A stretch of 64,000 bases of DNA from Ravibacter sp964562455. GTDB lineage: Bacteria > Bacteroidota > Bacteroidia > Cytophagales > Spirosomataceae. The position numbers and the translations under genes were made by a program. Below are positions 35,601 through 42,981 of this stretch, in pieces. Every line of letters starts with the position of its first letter. Within the stretch, counting starts at the first letter, position 1. The stretch is taken from assembly GCA_964562455.1 (NCBI GenBank), contig CAZLTN010000021.1:1-64000 (forward strand), written 5' to 3'. The notes under the pieces are model-generated. The model did no database searches. It had not been told where the DNA came from and saw nothing but the letters and a program-made list of their open reading frames with translations.

Positions 35601-35995
35601 GGCTGCAGCGGTTCGGGAGCATATGAAGAAGAGCTGGGAGCCTGCAGGATAATCTGCTGCCCGATTATCTCATAGGTTATCCCCAATTGCCGGACTACCT
35701 TTCCCAGTACCTCTACAAGAGGCTCGTCGACAGCGTCAAGTGTTATTTTCCGGCCGGCAGGCAAAGTCCGGGGACGGTACGCAAATTTAACGGGAACCTG
35801 ACGTTCGATTTCAGTCAGCACTTTCCGGGCCTGTTCATTTTCTACCTGCAGATTAATTTTCCGGTAAAGCAGTTCCTGCGCCGAAGAGCTGTGCGCCATG
35901 GAAACACCCATAAAAATCACTGCCAGAAGAGCTTGAATAAAAGAGATCTTCATAAGGCGTATTATAAACGAATTTACTAATAGCGGTCTTTTCAT
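32603..35995 (-). CDS. SusC/RagA TonB-dependent receptor with STN domain, locus 2
   Basis: This is a 1130-residue outer-membrane receptor. The signal region is followed by the STN domain (about 48-118, YRPRTLPAGRKITLDAVDEP), a linker rich in serine and proline (SSSSYAPEPLQPSPF), the carboxypeptidase-like domain (about 144-216, GKVTDEKGEGLPGVNILVKG), EEIVVVGYG (221-229), the plug with SISVLKDAASTAVYGSRAAN, and the barrel. As in locus 1, the STN domain implies transenvelope signalling to the FecR encoded upstream. The leader next to its ATG (AAAACTAATG) resembles that of the locus 1 susC. Confidence 0.96.
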   Translation of the reverse strand: MKRPLLVNSFIIRLMKISFIQALLAVIFMGVSMAHSSSAQELLYRKINLQVENEQARKVLTEIERQVPVKFAYRPRTLPAGRKITLDAVDEPLVEVLGKVVRQLGITYEIIGQQIILQAPSSSSYAPEPLQPSPFKEFMADRNVSGKVTDEKGEGLPGVNILVKGTPTGTTTNLGGNFNLAVPDDNAILVFSFVGYIPQEVQVGSRSVVEVSLKVDEKALEEIVVVGYGTQKKVNLTGAITVADPAKLANRPITTSSQALQGLNGLYVNQNTAQPGNDQATIRIRGVGTLNDNNPLILVDGVSYPLLDVNPNEIESISVLKDAASTAVYGSRAANGVILIKTKGGKRGEGYRVSYNNYFGTEKVTKLPDVEWDPIKFMKYKNIALANEGKAREYTDAEIEEYEKGIPSDPNGYMYPRTNPYEIALQNGFIQEHNITVSGGGDRHNLALTLGALSQTGILKYDKSKANRYSIGLNGKVDVNKFLSIGGKISGVFRKYDEPQVTTNTYWQNAIFRTVPIFPTLIEDGRYGNTWLRSTGLNVWSNTLANLKEGQRDYVRTRLLTNVFADLKLPLNITYRVNLAANTYDYVQHVFRPYLTNTNPKTLANVIVNATAMGYRRYEKEINLTGFHTLDWNTQIAEKHNISALLGNSVETFSWEYFNAQKEGAMDNQLTDLDVFLMNPQVAGNSTKSALLSYFGRLNYNFDDKYLLEANFRYDGSSRFAKQHRWGLFPSFSLGWRLDRENFLKDVNWITNLKPRFSWGKIGNQQIALWSYINAVGLNQNYSFGTAETLGAATTAAADPSLSWETTTMSNLGFDISLFNGRLNTTIELYNKITDGILRPVNYSSQVGDLIGPITNVGSMSNKGLEVLVNHRNQKGDVSYEVEGSIAYNKNRVTNLNGQEIISGRYITKEGHPVQSYYIYEAEGIFQNENEIANHAFQNAATKPGFIKYKDQNGDNRVDARDRKVFHGVVPEVTYSFTLGAGYKGVQLMAFFQGVGKVYTYPQHNVSYPYYNGAGVTKEWLTDAWTPENPGAKLPILTTSTGNTLNFENSTFWLQNASYLRMKNIQLSYELPAGITQKLAMRNLKLFVNGQNLLTFTQMKNWDPEKDLTQDNIFAYPQVKTFTAGLNVTF

Positions 35996-36048
35996 TAGTT
36001 TTACATGTTTTCATAAATTCTTGACAATGGAAACATCTTCCTTTCACC

Positions 36049-36063
36049 TCACCGTAACGGTGA
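36049..36063. promoter_or_regulatory. Operator-like palindrome in the susC leader of locus 2
   Basis: tcaccgtaacggtga is a perfect 15-base palindrome (7-base arms around a central A) 54 bp upstream of the susC start. Its position suggests a protein-binding site or a small RNA hairpin. No equivalent was seen in the other two loci. Confidence 0.4.
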
Positions 36064-36099
36064 TTTTGTACCCGAACAATACAAAGGACAGGAAGCCGT

Positions 36100-36134
36100 G
36101 CCAGTGGTGTTGCAACCACCGCTGGCGCTTTTTT
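36100..36134 (+). terminator. Intrinsic terminator on the plus strand in the fecR-susC gap of locus 2
   Basis: gccagtggtg (36100-36109) pairs with caccgctggc (36117-36126), ten pairs including one G-U in plus-strand RNA, with a seven-base loop, then gctttttt. The wobble pair and the U tract both favour the plus strand, against the direction of fecR and susC. Confidence 0.65.
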
Positions 36135-36219
36135 CGGAGAAATGGCGGTTAAAAGTTGGGCATAAAAAGAACAGGAATGTTTAAATTAAAACTTAAAAAC
36201 TGTCAGGGACATCAATCCG

Positions 36220-37293
36220 TTAAGAGCAGCCGCTCCCGTATATGATCACCTGTGCATCTATTAATTTGTACCGGAGCTCCAGCACCTTGCAAATAACCTC
36301 AAGTTTCTGGAACAAATCTTCATCAGTAAGATTAACAGTTAATGAACAATCTTTTATGGTTTCTTCATCATACAGCACCTCTACTCCATAGTTCCGGGCC
36401 AGAGCTTCAAATACTTCCCTTGCAGGAGCCGATTCGAAGGTGAAGGAAACCGGCCGGCTTCCGGGCAGCATCCGGGGTTTCTCTACAAGAGTTTTGCTCA
36501 GGGTCTCCCTGTTACGGGCAAAGACCGCTTTCTGATTGGGTGTAAGCACTATCCCGCCGGATTCCGGGTCATGGGTCGACAAAACATTTTCCGAATAGAC
36601 CGACACCCTTCCCGTTTTCACCGACACCGTTACGTTAGGATCGCTTTCCCGGGCGTAGACGCTGAAACTGGTTCCCAGTACCTTTGTAACCAACCCGTTT
36701 GCATGGACCATAAAGGGGCGTTCCGCATCCTTTTTCACGTCGAAGAAGGCTGCACCCTTCAAATAAAGTACCCTCAGGGAATCATTAAACTCATTTTCAT
36801 ACTTAAGCTGACTGTTTTTTTCCAGTACCACAAGGCTCCCGTCGGAGAGGCGTATCTGCAAGGAGGCCGAAGTGCTGTTGACTACTTCTTCCCAATCCTG
36901 GTTTAGTTCCTTCTTTTCAAAAGGATCGCCTTTTTCACGGCTTTCCGGAATGATCCCCGACCTCCACCACCAGCCCAGGCCCAGGACAAAAAGTATTCCC
37001 GCCGCTACCCGTAAAGTCATAAGGCGGAGTAGGGGCGACTTGCCTTTATACTCGACAGTGCTCTCAATCCTGTCCCAAACCTTTTCGGCCTGCTTTCCGA
37101 CATCGGCATGACCGGGCAGGTGTCTCAGCCCGGCCACCAGCCGGCGACCTTCCATAATGGCGTAGTATTTTTCGGGGTTTTCAGCCAGGAATTCTTTCCA
37201 AAACTGATCCGACTGGCCATCCGGCTCACAGACCCACTTCTTAAAATCGTCGTCTGCCGCAAAATCCTCTGCCTTATAATGATAGTAGCTCAT
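36220..37293 (-). CDS. FecR-like anti-sigma factor, locus 2
   Basis: This is a 357-residue anti-sigma regulator. The N-terminal part (YHYKAEDFAADDDFKKWVCEP) would bind the sigma factor. A membrane helix lies at about 86-104 (LMTLRVAAGILFVLGLGWWW), followed by the FecR domain (IRLSDGSLVVLEKNSQLKYE, KGAAFFDVKKDAERPFMVHA, NGLVTKVLGTSFSVYA) and the DUF4974 domain (FESAPAREVFEALARNYGVE). It is 80 bp downstream of its sigma gene and 224 bp upstream of susC. Confidence 0.95.
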   Translation of the reverse strand: MSYYHYKAEDFAADDDFKKWVCEPDGQSDQFWKEFLAENPEKYYAIMEGRRLVAGLRHLPGHADVGKQAEKVWDRIESTVEYKGKSPLLRLMTLRVAAGILFVLGLGWWWRSGIIPESREKGDPFEKKELNQDWEEVVNSTSASLQIRLSDGSLVVLEKNSQLKYENEFNDSLRVLYLKGAAFFDVKKDAERPFMVHANGLVTKVLGTSFSVYARESDPNVTVSVKTGRVSVYSENVLSTHDPESGGIVLTPNQKAVFARNRETLSKTLVEKPRMLPGSRPVSFTFESAPAREVFEALARNYGVEVLYDEETIKDCSLTVNLTDEDLFQKLEVICKVLELRYKLIDAQVIIYGSGCS

Positions 37294-37373
37294 GTGTCAG
37301 TATTTTCGGGTAGTCCCTTCTTTTTTTCTTATAATCGTCTTCCTAGAATCTGTCTTGCAACCGATACAGTACT

Positions 37374-37952
37374 CTAAAGCAGCGCACCCAATCCGAGCAA
37401 TCCGCATACCCACGAGAGGATGCGGACCGTTTCGCGGAGCGCTTTCAGCCCTGTATAGATGAATTTACAGGCCGACTGATAGTTGATGCCCATAATGCGG
37501 GCTATTTCTTCATTACTGAAATGCATATAGAACCGGAGATGAAGGGCCTGCTGCTGCCGGTCAGTCAAAAGAAGATAGCTCCGATGCAGTTGCTCCAACA
37601 ATTGTTGCTCGCCCTCTCTTTCTATAAGATCGTCTTCTATCGGTGAAGTCAGAGGACCTGTTTCCGAAATTTCGAAACCTTCTGTATACAGGTTATTCCT
37701 GCTTTTTACCGTGTTGGTAAGCTTTTTACGAAGCGCTGCAAAGAGATAAAACTTGATGGAATCTGTTTCGCTCAGCTTTTTCGCATGCCACAGCTCGATA
37801 AATAAATCGTGGATAGTGTCCTCGATCAACGTACCGTCATCCGTAATCCTGTACCCATAGCGCAGTAAATCCCTGGAATAGCGGTCATATATCAGGCGGA
37901 AAGCATCGCGTTCACCCTCCCGAAAAGCATTCCAAAGGTCAGTATCGGTCAT
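37374..37952 (-). CDS. ECF sigma-70 factor of the polysaccharide-locus type, locus 2
   Basis: This is a 192-residue sigma factor. Region 2 includes FRLIYDRYSRDLLRYGYRIT and LIEDTIHDLFIELWHAKK; region 4 includes LTDRQQQALHLRFYMHFSNE and EEIARIMGINYQSACKFIYT. The chain ends in a hydrophobic tail (VRILSWVCGLLGLGALL) after region 4. It is the first gene of locus 2 and is preceded by AT-rich DNA (about 37980-38050) that should contain its promoter, although no exact TAnnTTTG was found. Confidence 0.94.
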   Translation of the reverse strand: MTDTDLWNAFREGERDAFRLIYDRYSRDLLRYGYRITDDGTLIEDTIHDLFIELWHAKKLSETDSIKFYLFAALRKKLTNTVKSRNNLYTEGFEISETGPLTSPIEDDLIEREGEQQLLEQLHRSYLLLTDRQQQALHLRFYMHFSNEEIARIMGINYQSACKFIYTGLKALRETVRILSWVCGLLGLGALL

Positions 37953-38477
37953 GTTCGAAGGTCTGTATCTGCCAGAAATTAATCTCTCTAATTACTAATG
38001 GGAAAAAAGCTTTATTTTAATCCTATTATTTATAAATATTTTTAAAAAAAGTAAGCTATCTCTCAAAAAATCAGGGCTGTAGCCCGAAGTAACATCGGTT
38101 CCAACAGGTTATCAGCAGCGTAGAAGTCCCGCAGGGACGGCACCTGCATAACCATCGTAACCGGTGGCCGACCATGCGCGCCCGGCCGGCCCGAGTCCCG
38201 CAGGGACGACACAGCCCATCAGAACACGTGCCGCCGCTGCGCGGCTCCTGCCTTAGCCACGCCACGTTCATCCGCAGATTCCGCTGCGCTGCATCTGCGG
38301 TTATGCACAGTATGCCCCTTGCAGGGACACGCTACCGGAATAGCCTCTACAGAATTCACCCTCCGCGGCGATATCGCGCCCCTTCTGATAATAAATAAGG
38401 CGCTTAATCAGGTAAACCAATTTATAGCCGATTTTGTATTAAATTGTCTCCCGCGATATCCTATTAATTTTCAGGCA
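37953..38477. other. Divergent intergenic region of 525 bp
   Basis: This region separates the locus 2 sigma gene (minus) from the GH125 gene (plus). Its left part (37980-38055) is very AT-rich. Its middle (38074-38328) is GC-rich and carries palindromic repeat units. Its right part (38380-38470) is AT-rich again and should hold the GH125 promoter. The open frame that runs through it in phase with GH125 has no support as coding sequence. Confidence 0.55.
38074..38328. repeat. Cluster of extragenic palindromic repeat units
   Basis: GGGCTGTAGCCC (38074-38085) is followed by two exact copies of GTCCCGCAGGGAC (38126-38138 and 38195-38207), 69 bp apart. Then comes a hairpin CCGCAGAT/ATCTGCGG (38272-38279 and 38293-38300) around GC-rich sequence, and a degenerate third copy, CCCCTTGCAGGGAC, ending at 38328. 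Units built on GTCCC-GC-GGGAC recur between genes in several Bacteroidota genomes, so this is likely a REP-like family. Confidence 0.55.
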
Positions 38478-39911
38478 ATGACATTTACAAGAAGAAAATT
38501 CATCCAAACTACCGGCCTGGCCGCAGCAGGGGCGATTGTACCGGGAAAGAAATCCTTTGCCCTCACGGAATACAAATCAAACCGGCCCGCCGCCTCTGAA
38601 CGGCATTTCGTAAGCGAAGCCGTAGAAAATGCCATCAAAACAGTAAAATCCGGTGTATCCAACAAAGAACTGGGCTGGCTGTTTGAGAATTGTTTTCCTA
38701 ATACACTGGATACAACCGTTTATTTCGAGGAAAAAAACGGCAGGCCCGACACCTATGTGATCACCGGCGATATCGACGCAATGTGGCTCCGGGACAGCAG
38801 CGCGCAGGTATGGCCTTATCTCTCCCTGATAAAAAATGACACCAGGCTTCAAAAGCTGGTAGCCGGGGTTATCAACCGGCAGACATACTGTATTCACCTC
38901 GACCGGTATGCCAATGCTTTCTTCAAGGATGGAACCCAGGAAAGCGAATGGAAAAAAACCGACCGGACCGAAATGAAGCCCGGCATCCATGAGCGTAAAT
39001 GGGAAATCGACTCATTGTGCTATCCCATCAGGCTGGCGTACATGTACTGGAAAATCACGAACGATACCTCACCGTTCGACAGCCAATGGAAAGAAGCTAT
39101 TTCGCTCATCGTCAAAACATTCAAAGAACAACAGAGAAAAGACGGCAATAAAGGCCCCTACAAGTTCGAACGGGAAACTTCATGGGCGACAGACGGCGTA
39201 CCTATAAGCGGTTACGGCTACCCGACCAAACCGGTAGGCCTGATCAATTCTATTTTCCGCCCCAGCGACGATGTTACCATTTTTCCCTTCCTTATTCCTT
39301 CCAACTTCTTTGCGGTGATATCGCTACGGCAAGCTGCCGAAATGGTATCCGTGATCAGCGGTGACCAGGCTTTGGCAACGGAATGCAGCCAGCTGGCCGT
39401 CGAAGTGAGCGCCGCCCTGGCCAGGTATGCGGTCACTACTCATGAGCAATTCGGTAAAGTATATGCTTTCGAAGTCAACGGCTACGGAAGTTTCCATTTA
39501 ATGGACGATGCCAATGTACCTTCTCTTTTATCGTTGCCTTATCTCGGCGCGGTACCTGCCCGTGACCCTGTTTACAGGAATACCCGTAGGCTGGTACTTT
39601 CGGCCTACAACCCGTTTTTCTTCAAAGGCCGTGCAGGCGAAGGAATCGGCAGCCCGCACACCGGTACCGATACCATATGGCCGATCAGCATCACGATACA
39701 GGCACTGACCAGCGATAGTGATGAGGAAATCAGGAAATGCCTGAAACAGTTGATAGCGAACCATGGCGGAACCGGCTTTATGCATGAGTCCTTTCATAAA
39801 GACAACGCGGAGCAGTTTACAAGGAAATGGTTTGCATGGGCCAACACCCTCTTCGGAGAGCTCGTCTGGGACCTCTTTAACCGTAAGCCTGCGCTGGTCA
39901 AAAATATATAA
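38478..39911 (+). CDS. Glycoside hydrolase family 125 (metal-independent alpha-mannosidase)
   Basis: This is a 477-residue exo-alpha-1,6-mannosidase of family GH125. The ATG at 38478 is chosen because it begins a twin-arginine signal (MTFTRRKFIQTTGLAAAGAI), so the enzyme is likely exported by Tat to the periplasm. Family blocks are TGDIDAMWLRDSSAQVWPYL, HERKWEIDSLCYPIRLAYMY, TSWATDGVPISGYGYPTKPV, HTGTDTIWPISITIQALTSD and the C-terminal MHESFHKDNAEQFTRKWFAW. GH125 proteins remove terminal alpha-1,6-mannose from N-glycans or mannans. It is divergent from locus 2 and followed at 45 bp by the membrane gene that precedes the ATP synthase genes. Confidence 0.92.
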   Translation: MTFTRRKFIQTTGLAAAGAIVPGKKSFALTEYKSNRPAASERHFVSEAVENAIKTVKSGVSNKELGWLFENCFPNTLDTTVYFEEKNGRPDTYVITGDIDAMWLRDSSAQVWPYLSLIKNDTRLQKLVAGVINRQTYCIHLDRYANAFFKDGTQESEWKKTDRTEMKPGIHERKWEIDSLCYPIRLAYMYWKITNDTSPFDSQWKEAISLIVKTFKEQQRKDGNKGPYKFERETSWATDGVPISGYGYPTKPVGLINSIFRPSDDVTIFPFLIPSNFFAVISLRQAAEMVSVISGDQALATECSQLAVEVSAALARYAVTTHEQFGKVYAFEVNGYGSFHLMDDANVPSLLSLPYLGAVPARDPVYRNTRRLVLSAYNPFFFKGRAGEGIGSPHTGTDTIWPISITIQALTSDSDEEIRKCLKQLIANHGGTGFMHESFHKDNAEQFTRKWFAWANTLFGELVWDLFNRKPALVKNI

Positions 39912-39956
39912 ATTGCGCCAGGCACTATCCTGGCATTAAAGCTTTTAAGTTATCCT

Positions 39957-40319
39957 GTGTTCAGATCCACTCTTGCGACCATCATTATCGGAATTGTATT
40001 ATTTATAGTCGATTCCCTGGGCTATCCGCCGGGAATCCTGCATCCGAAAATATGGTATATCCTGGCATTCTACATGGCGCTTTCGTTCCTGATCGATCAA
40101 CTGATGTTGCAGGCTTTCAGGAACAACCGCGAAAAATTCGTACAGTTTTACATGTCGGTTTCGGTAGTACGGTTTATCCTGAGCCTGGTATTTCTCGGGG
40201 TGTTCCTGTACCGCCGGGTTCCTGAAGGGGAGTTGTTCGTAGCCAATTTTTTTGCACTCTATTTATTTTACACATGTTTTGAAATATGGGGAGTCTATCG
40301 TAAATTGCGCGCCAATTGA
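39957..40319 (+). CDS. Small membrane protein upstream of atpB (AtpI-like position)
   Basis: This is a 120-residue protein with a GTG start and four predicted membrane helices: about 6-22 (LATIIIGIVLFIVDSLG), 32-52 (IWYILAFYMALSFLIDQLM), 65-85 (FYMSVSVVRFILSLVFLGVF) and 94-113 (LFVANFFALYLFYTCFEIWG). It sits 25 bp before atpB, where AtpI-like assembly proteins and unnamed membrane proteins are found in Bacteroidota. Sequence similarity to AtpI cannot be seen by eye, so the role in ATP synthase assembly is inference from position. Confidence 0.65.
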   Translation: MFRSTLATIIIGIVLFIVDSLGYPPGILHPKIWYILAFYMALSFLIDQLMLQAFRNNREKFVQFYMSVSVVRFILSLVFLGVFLYRRVPEGELFVANFFALYLFYTCFEIWGVYRKLRAN

Positions 40320-40344
40320 ACAAGACTCCAGTAACTCGACTAAA

Positions 40345-41403
40345 ATGTCACGATTTTTCCGTCAGGTTTTAGCTTTTGCATCATTATCCATACTCCTGGG
40401 CTTCAGCCCGTTGTATTCCCAGGATCACGCGCATCATGACGCCGGGGCGCATTCTAACCATGTCTCCCTCGAGGAGGAGGAATTCAACACCGGTAAACTG
40501 ATTATGCACCACATCGGCGATTCGCACGAGTGGGAATTCGCGAAAGGGTTCAGCATACCGCTTCCCGTTATCCTCTATTCACCTGACCGCGGCATCGAAG
40601 TCTTTTCTTCTTCCCGCTTTCATAACGACCATCACGAATATAACGGGTATCACCTGGTGCACGGCGATGCAGAGAAAATAGTCCCTGTAGACGAAAGCCG
40701 CACCGTTTATGACTTTTCGATCACCAAGAACGTAGCCTCGATGATCCTCGGCGCCATCATTCTCATCCTGGTGTTTACTTCTGTAGCAAAAGCTTATAAC
40801 GGGGAAAAAGGCAAAGCTCCCAAAGGGCTTCAGTCGGCGATGGAGGTGCTGGTCCTTTTCATAAGAGATGAAGTAGTGAAGCCGAATGTAGGCCCTAACT
40901 ATGGCAAATACCTGCCTTACCTGCTTACATTATTCTTCTTTATCCTGATCAATAACCTGCTCGGGCTTCTGCCGGGCGGCGCAAACGTGACAGGAAACAT
41001 AGCCATTACAATGGTGCTGGCTATTCTTACCTTTATTATTACGCATGTCAACTCCAACAGGCATTACTGGAAGCACCTGGTTGCGCCCGACGGTCTGCCT
41101 CCTGCACTGCTTCCGGTCATGATCCCGGTCGAAATCATCGGGGTTTTCATGAAGCCGTTTTCGCTGATGATCCGGCTTTTTGCCAACATCACGGCAGGGC
41201 ACATTATCCTTTTGAGCCTTTTCAGCCTTATTTTTATTTTCAAGAGCTTCATGCTCGCACCTGTGATCTCGGCCTTCGCGCTTTTCATGAATTTCATTGA
41301 AATAATGGTAGCGTTTATCCAGGCTTTTATCTTCACGCTGCTGTCTTCCATGTATATCGGAAGCGCCATCGAAGAGCATAGCCACGCTGATCACGGGCAT
41401 TGA
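40345..41403 (+). CDS. atpB: F0F1 ATP synthase subunit a
   Basis: This is the proton-channel subunit a of the F0 sector, 352 residues. The start at 40345 gives a cleavable-looking signal (VLAFASLSILLGFSPLYSQ) and a long periplasmic N-terminal domain, as is usual in Bacteroidota. The mature N terminus is histidine-rich (DHAHHDAGAHSNH), as is the C terminus (EEHSHADHGH). The helices that face the c ring carry the essential arginine in KPFSLMIRLFANITAGHI, and the last helices read FALFMNFIEIMVAFIQAFIF. It is followed by atpE at 45 bp. Confidence 0.96.
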   Translation: MSRFFRQVLAFASLSILLGFSPLYSQDHAHHDAGAHSNHVSLEEEEFNTGKLIMHHIGDSHEWEFAKGFSIPLPVILYSPDRGIEVFSSSRFHNDHHEYNGYHLVHGDAEKIVPVDESRTVYDFSITKNVASMILGAIILILVFTSVAKAYNGEKGKAPKGLQSAMEVLVLFIRDEVVKPNVGPNYGKYLPYLLTLFFFILINNLLGLLPGGANVTGNIAITMVLAILTFIITHVNSNRHYWKHLVAPDGLPPALLPVMIPVEIIGVFMKPFSLMIRLFANITAGHIILLSLFSLIFIFKSFMLAPVISAFALFMNFIEIMVAFIQAFIFTLLSSMYIGSAIEEHSHADHGH

Positions 41404-41448
41404 TTTTAATCTTTTGTTTTCAAATATATTTTTTCAAACATCACAATT

Positions 41449-41709
41449 ATGTTAGCTCAAATTTTGCTTCAGGCAGTTGAACAAGGTGGTCTCGGACTTG
41501 CATTCGCAGGATCTGCTATCGGTGCAGGTATCGCCGCTATCGGTGCAGGCCTTGGTATCGGTAAAATCGGTGCAAGCGCTATGGAAGGTATTGCACGTCA
41601 GCCGGAAGCTGCCGGTCGTATCCAGACTGCTATGCTTATCGTAGCTGCTCTTATCGAAGCGGTTGCCCTTTTTGCAGCGGTTATCTGTCTTCTTATTTCT
41701 TTCAAATAA
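41449..41709 (+). CDS. atpE: F0F1 ATP synthase subunit c
   Basis: This 86-residue hairpin forms the rotor ring. Helix 1 is glycine-rich (FAGSAIGAGIAAIGAGLGIG), the polar loop is RQPEA, and helix 2 holds the ion-carrying Glu70 (VAALIEAVALFAAVICLL). The residues around Glu70 do not show the sodium-type pattern of a glutamine in helix 1 with Ser/Thr next to the Glu, so proton coupling is likely. The ATG is at 41449. Confidence 0.97.
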   Translation: MLAQILLQAVEQGGLGLAFAGSAIGAGIAAIGAGLGIGKIGASAMEGIARQPEAAGRIQTAMLIVAALIEAVALFAAVICLLISFK

Positions 41710-41843
41710 GACAGACCAGGGCTACGGCAGGCAATAGGCCTCCGACTATAAGCCCGGAAGAAATCTGCGGGAGCAATAGGCTCCCGCACTATTGAAACAA
41801 AAGACTTTAATATCGTAATCAAAATCTTAAACATAAAGACAGC

Positions 41844-42341
41844 ATGTCACTTTTAACTCCTAGTCCCGGACTTATCTTCTGGATGTTGGTCGTATTCCTG
41901 GTACTGGTTTTCATCCTTTCCAAATACGCATGGGGACCGATCATCAACGGGCTCAGGGAACGTGAAAACGAGATCCAGGGCGCGCTTGATATGGCCAAGA
42001 AAACCAAGGAAGAAATGGCCAAGCTGAAATCTGACAACGAGCGTCTTATCATAGAAGCCAATGCCGCCCGCGACCGGATTATCAAAGAAGGCAAGGAAGC
42101 GGCCGACCGCCTCATTGAAGCGGCTAAGGACAAGGCTACAGCCGAAGGAAACCGGATTATCGAAAGTGCGCGTGAAACCATCAGGAGCGAGCAGGCTGCC
42201 GCAATAGCCCAGATCAAGAAAGAGGTTGCTACACTGTCGATCGATATTGCCGAAAAAGTACTTCGCCGTGAGCTGAACGACAAAAGCGCACAGGAAAAAC
42301 TGGTGGCAGACCTGGTTAAAGACAGCGTAAAACTGAACTAA
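41844..42341 (+). CDS. atpF: F0F1 ATP synthase subunit b
   Basis: This is the peripheral stalk subunit, 165 residues. One N-terminal membrane helix (GLIFWMLVVFLVLVFILSKY, about 8-28) is followed by a long charged coiled coil (ALDMAKKTKEEMAKLKSDNE and onward) up to the C-terminal helix that binds delta (IDIAEKVLRRELNDKSAQEK). Length is standard. It lies 134 bp after atpE in a gap with no clear terminator. Confidence 0.96.
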   Translation: MSLLTPSPGLIFWMLVVFLVLVFILSKYAWGPIINGLRERENEIQGALDMAKKTKEEMAKLKSDNERLIIEANAARDRIIKEGKEAADRLIEAAKDKATAEGNRIIESARETIRSEQAAAIAQIKKEVATLSIDIAEKVLRRELNDKSAQEKLVADLVKDSVKLN

Positions 42342-42413
42342 GCCGGCTCCACCGCACAACCTGGCCGGGCAACCGGCCCTTGAAGGAAGAAAAAGTAACC
42401 TACAACAATCAAG

Positions 42414-42950
42414 ATGTCAATCGCTACAGTTGCCTCCCGCTACGCCAAGTCTCTGATAGAGCTTGCCAAAGAAAAAAACCTGGTGGAGGAAGTCTATAAG
42501 GATATGGTACTCTTCAGCAAAACCGCGTCTGAAAACCGGATTTTGATGAAGGTGCTGGGGAGCCCGATTGTCAGACATGAAAAGAAGCTGGGCATCCTGA
42601 GAGGGTTATTCCAGGACAAGGTAAACCCCGTTTCCTTCAGTATTTTCGACATTATCACCCGCAAAAACCGGGAAGCGATACTCGACGCCATCGCCGACGA
42701 ATTCATTAAGCAGTACGATGTATACAAAGGGATTCAGAAAGCTACGGTCGTATCGAGCACGGCGCTGACTCCCGAGGTGAGAAAGCAATTCATAGAGTCG
42801 CTCACTGCCTCTACCGGCAAGACCATAGAGCTTGAAGAAAAAGTAGACGACAGCCTGGTAGGAGGTTATGTCCTTCGGGTTGGTGACAAGCAGGTTGACG
42901 CTTCCCTGAAGAGCCAGCTCAACGCGCTTAAAATCAGGCTGGTTTCGTAA
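42414..42950 (+). CDS. atpH: F0F1 ATP synthase subunit delta
   Basis: This is the 178-residue OSCP/delta subunit that joins the stalk to the F1 head. Typical blocks are ATVASRYAKSLIELAKEKN at the N terminus and the C-terminal signature VDDSLVGGYVLRVGDKQVDA. It is the last ATP synthase gene here. Unlike the common order it is not followed by atpA and atpG; a membrane protein gene follows after 124 bp that include a hairpin. Confidence 0.95.
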   Translation: MSIATVASRYAKSLIELAKEKNLVEEVYKDMVLFSKTASENRILMKVLGSPIVRHEKKLGILRGLFQDKVNPVSFSIFDIITRKNREAILDAIADEFIKQYDVYKGIQKATVVSSTALTPEVRKQFIESLTASTGKTIELEEKVDDSLVGGYVLRVGDKQVDASLKSQLNALKIRLVS

Positions 42951-42981
42951 TCTCCGGGGGCTAAGCCGCATCATCGGAGAT
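42950..42981 (+). terminator. Possible hairpin terminator after atpH
   Basis: atctccg (42950-42956) pairs with cggagat (42975-42981), with a smaller ggc-taa-gcc hairpin in the loop. No T tract follows, so its action as a terminator is uncertain. It overlaps the last base of the atpH stop. Confidence 0.35.

Noticed and set aside
34664..35626. Plus-strand open frame of 320 codons
   Set aside because: It is antisense to the N-terminal part of a clear SusC gene.
38319..38477. Longer N terminus of the GH125 protein
   Set aside because: The upstream part runs through palindromic repeats, whereas the ATG at 38478 starts a proper twin-arginine signal.
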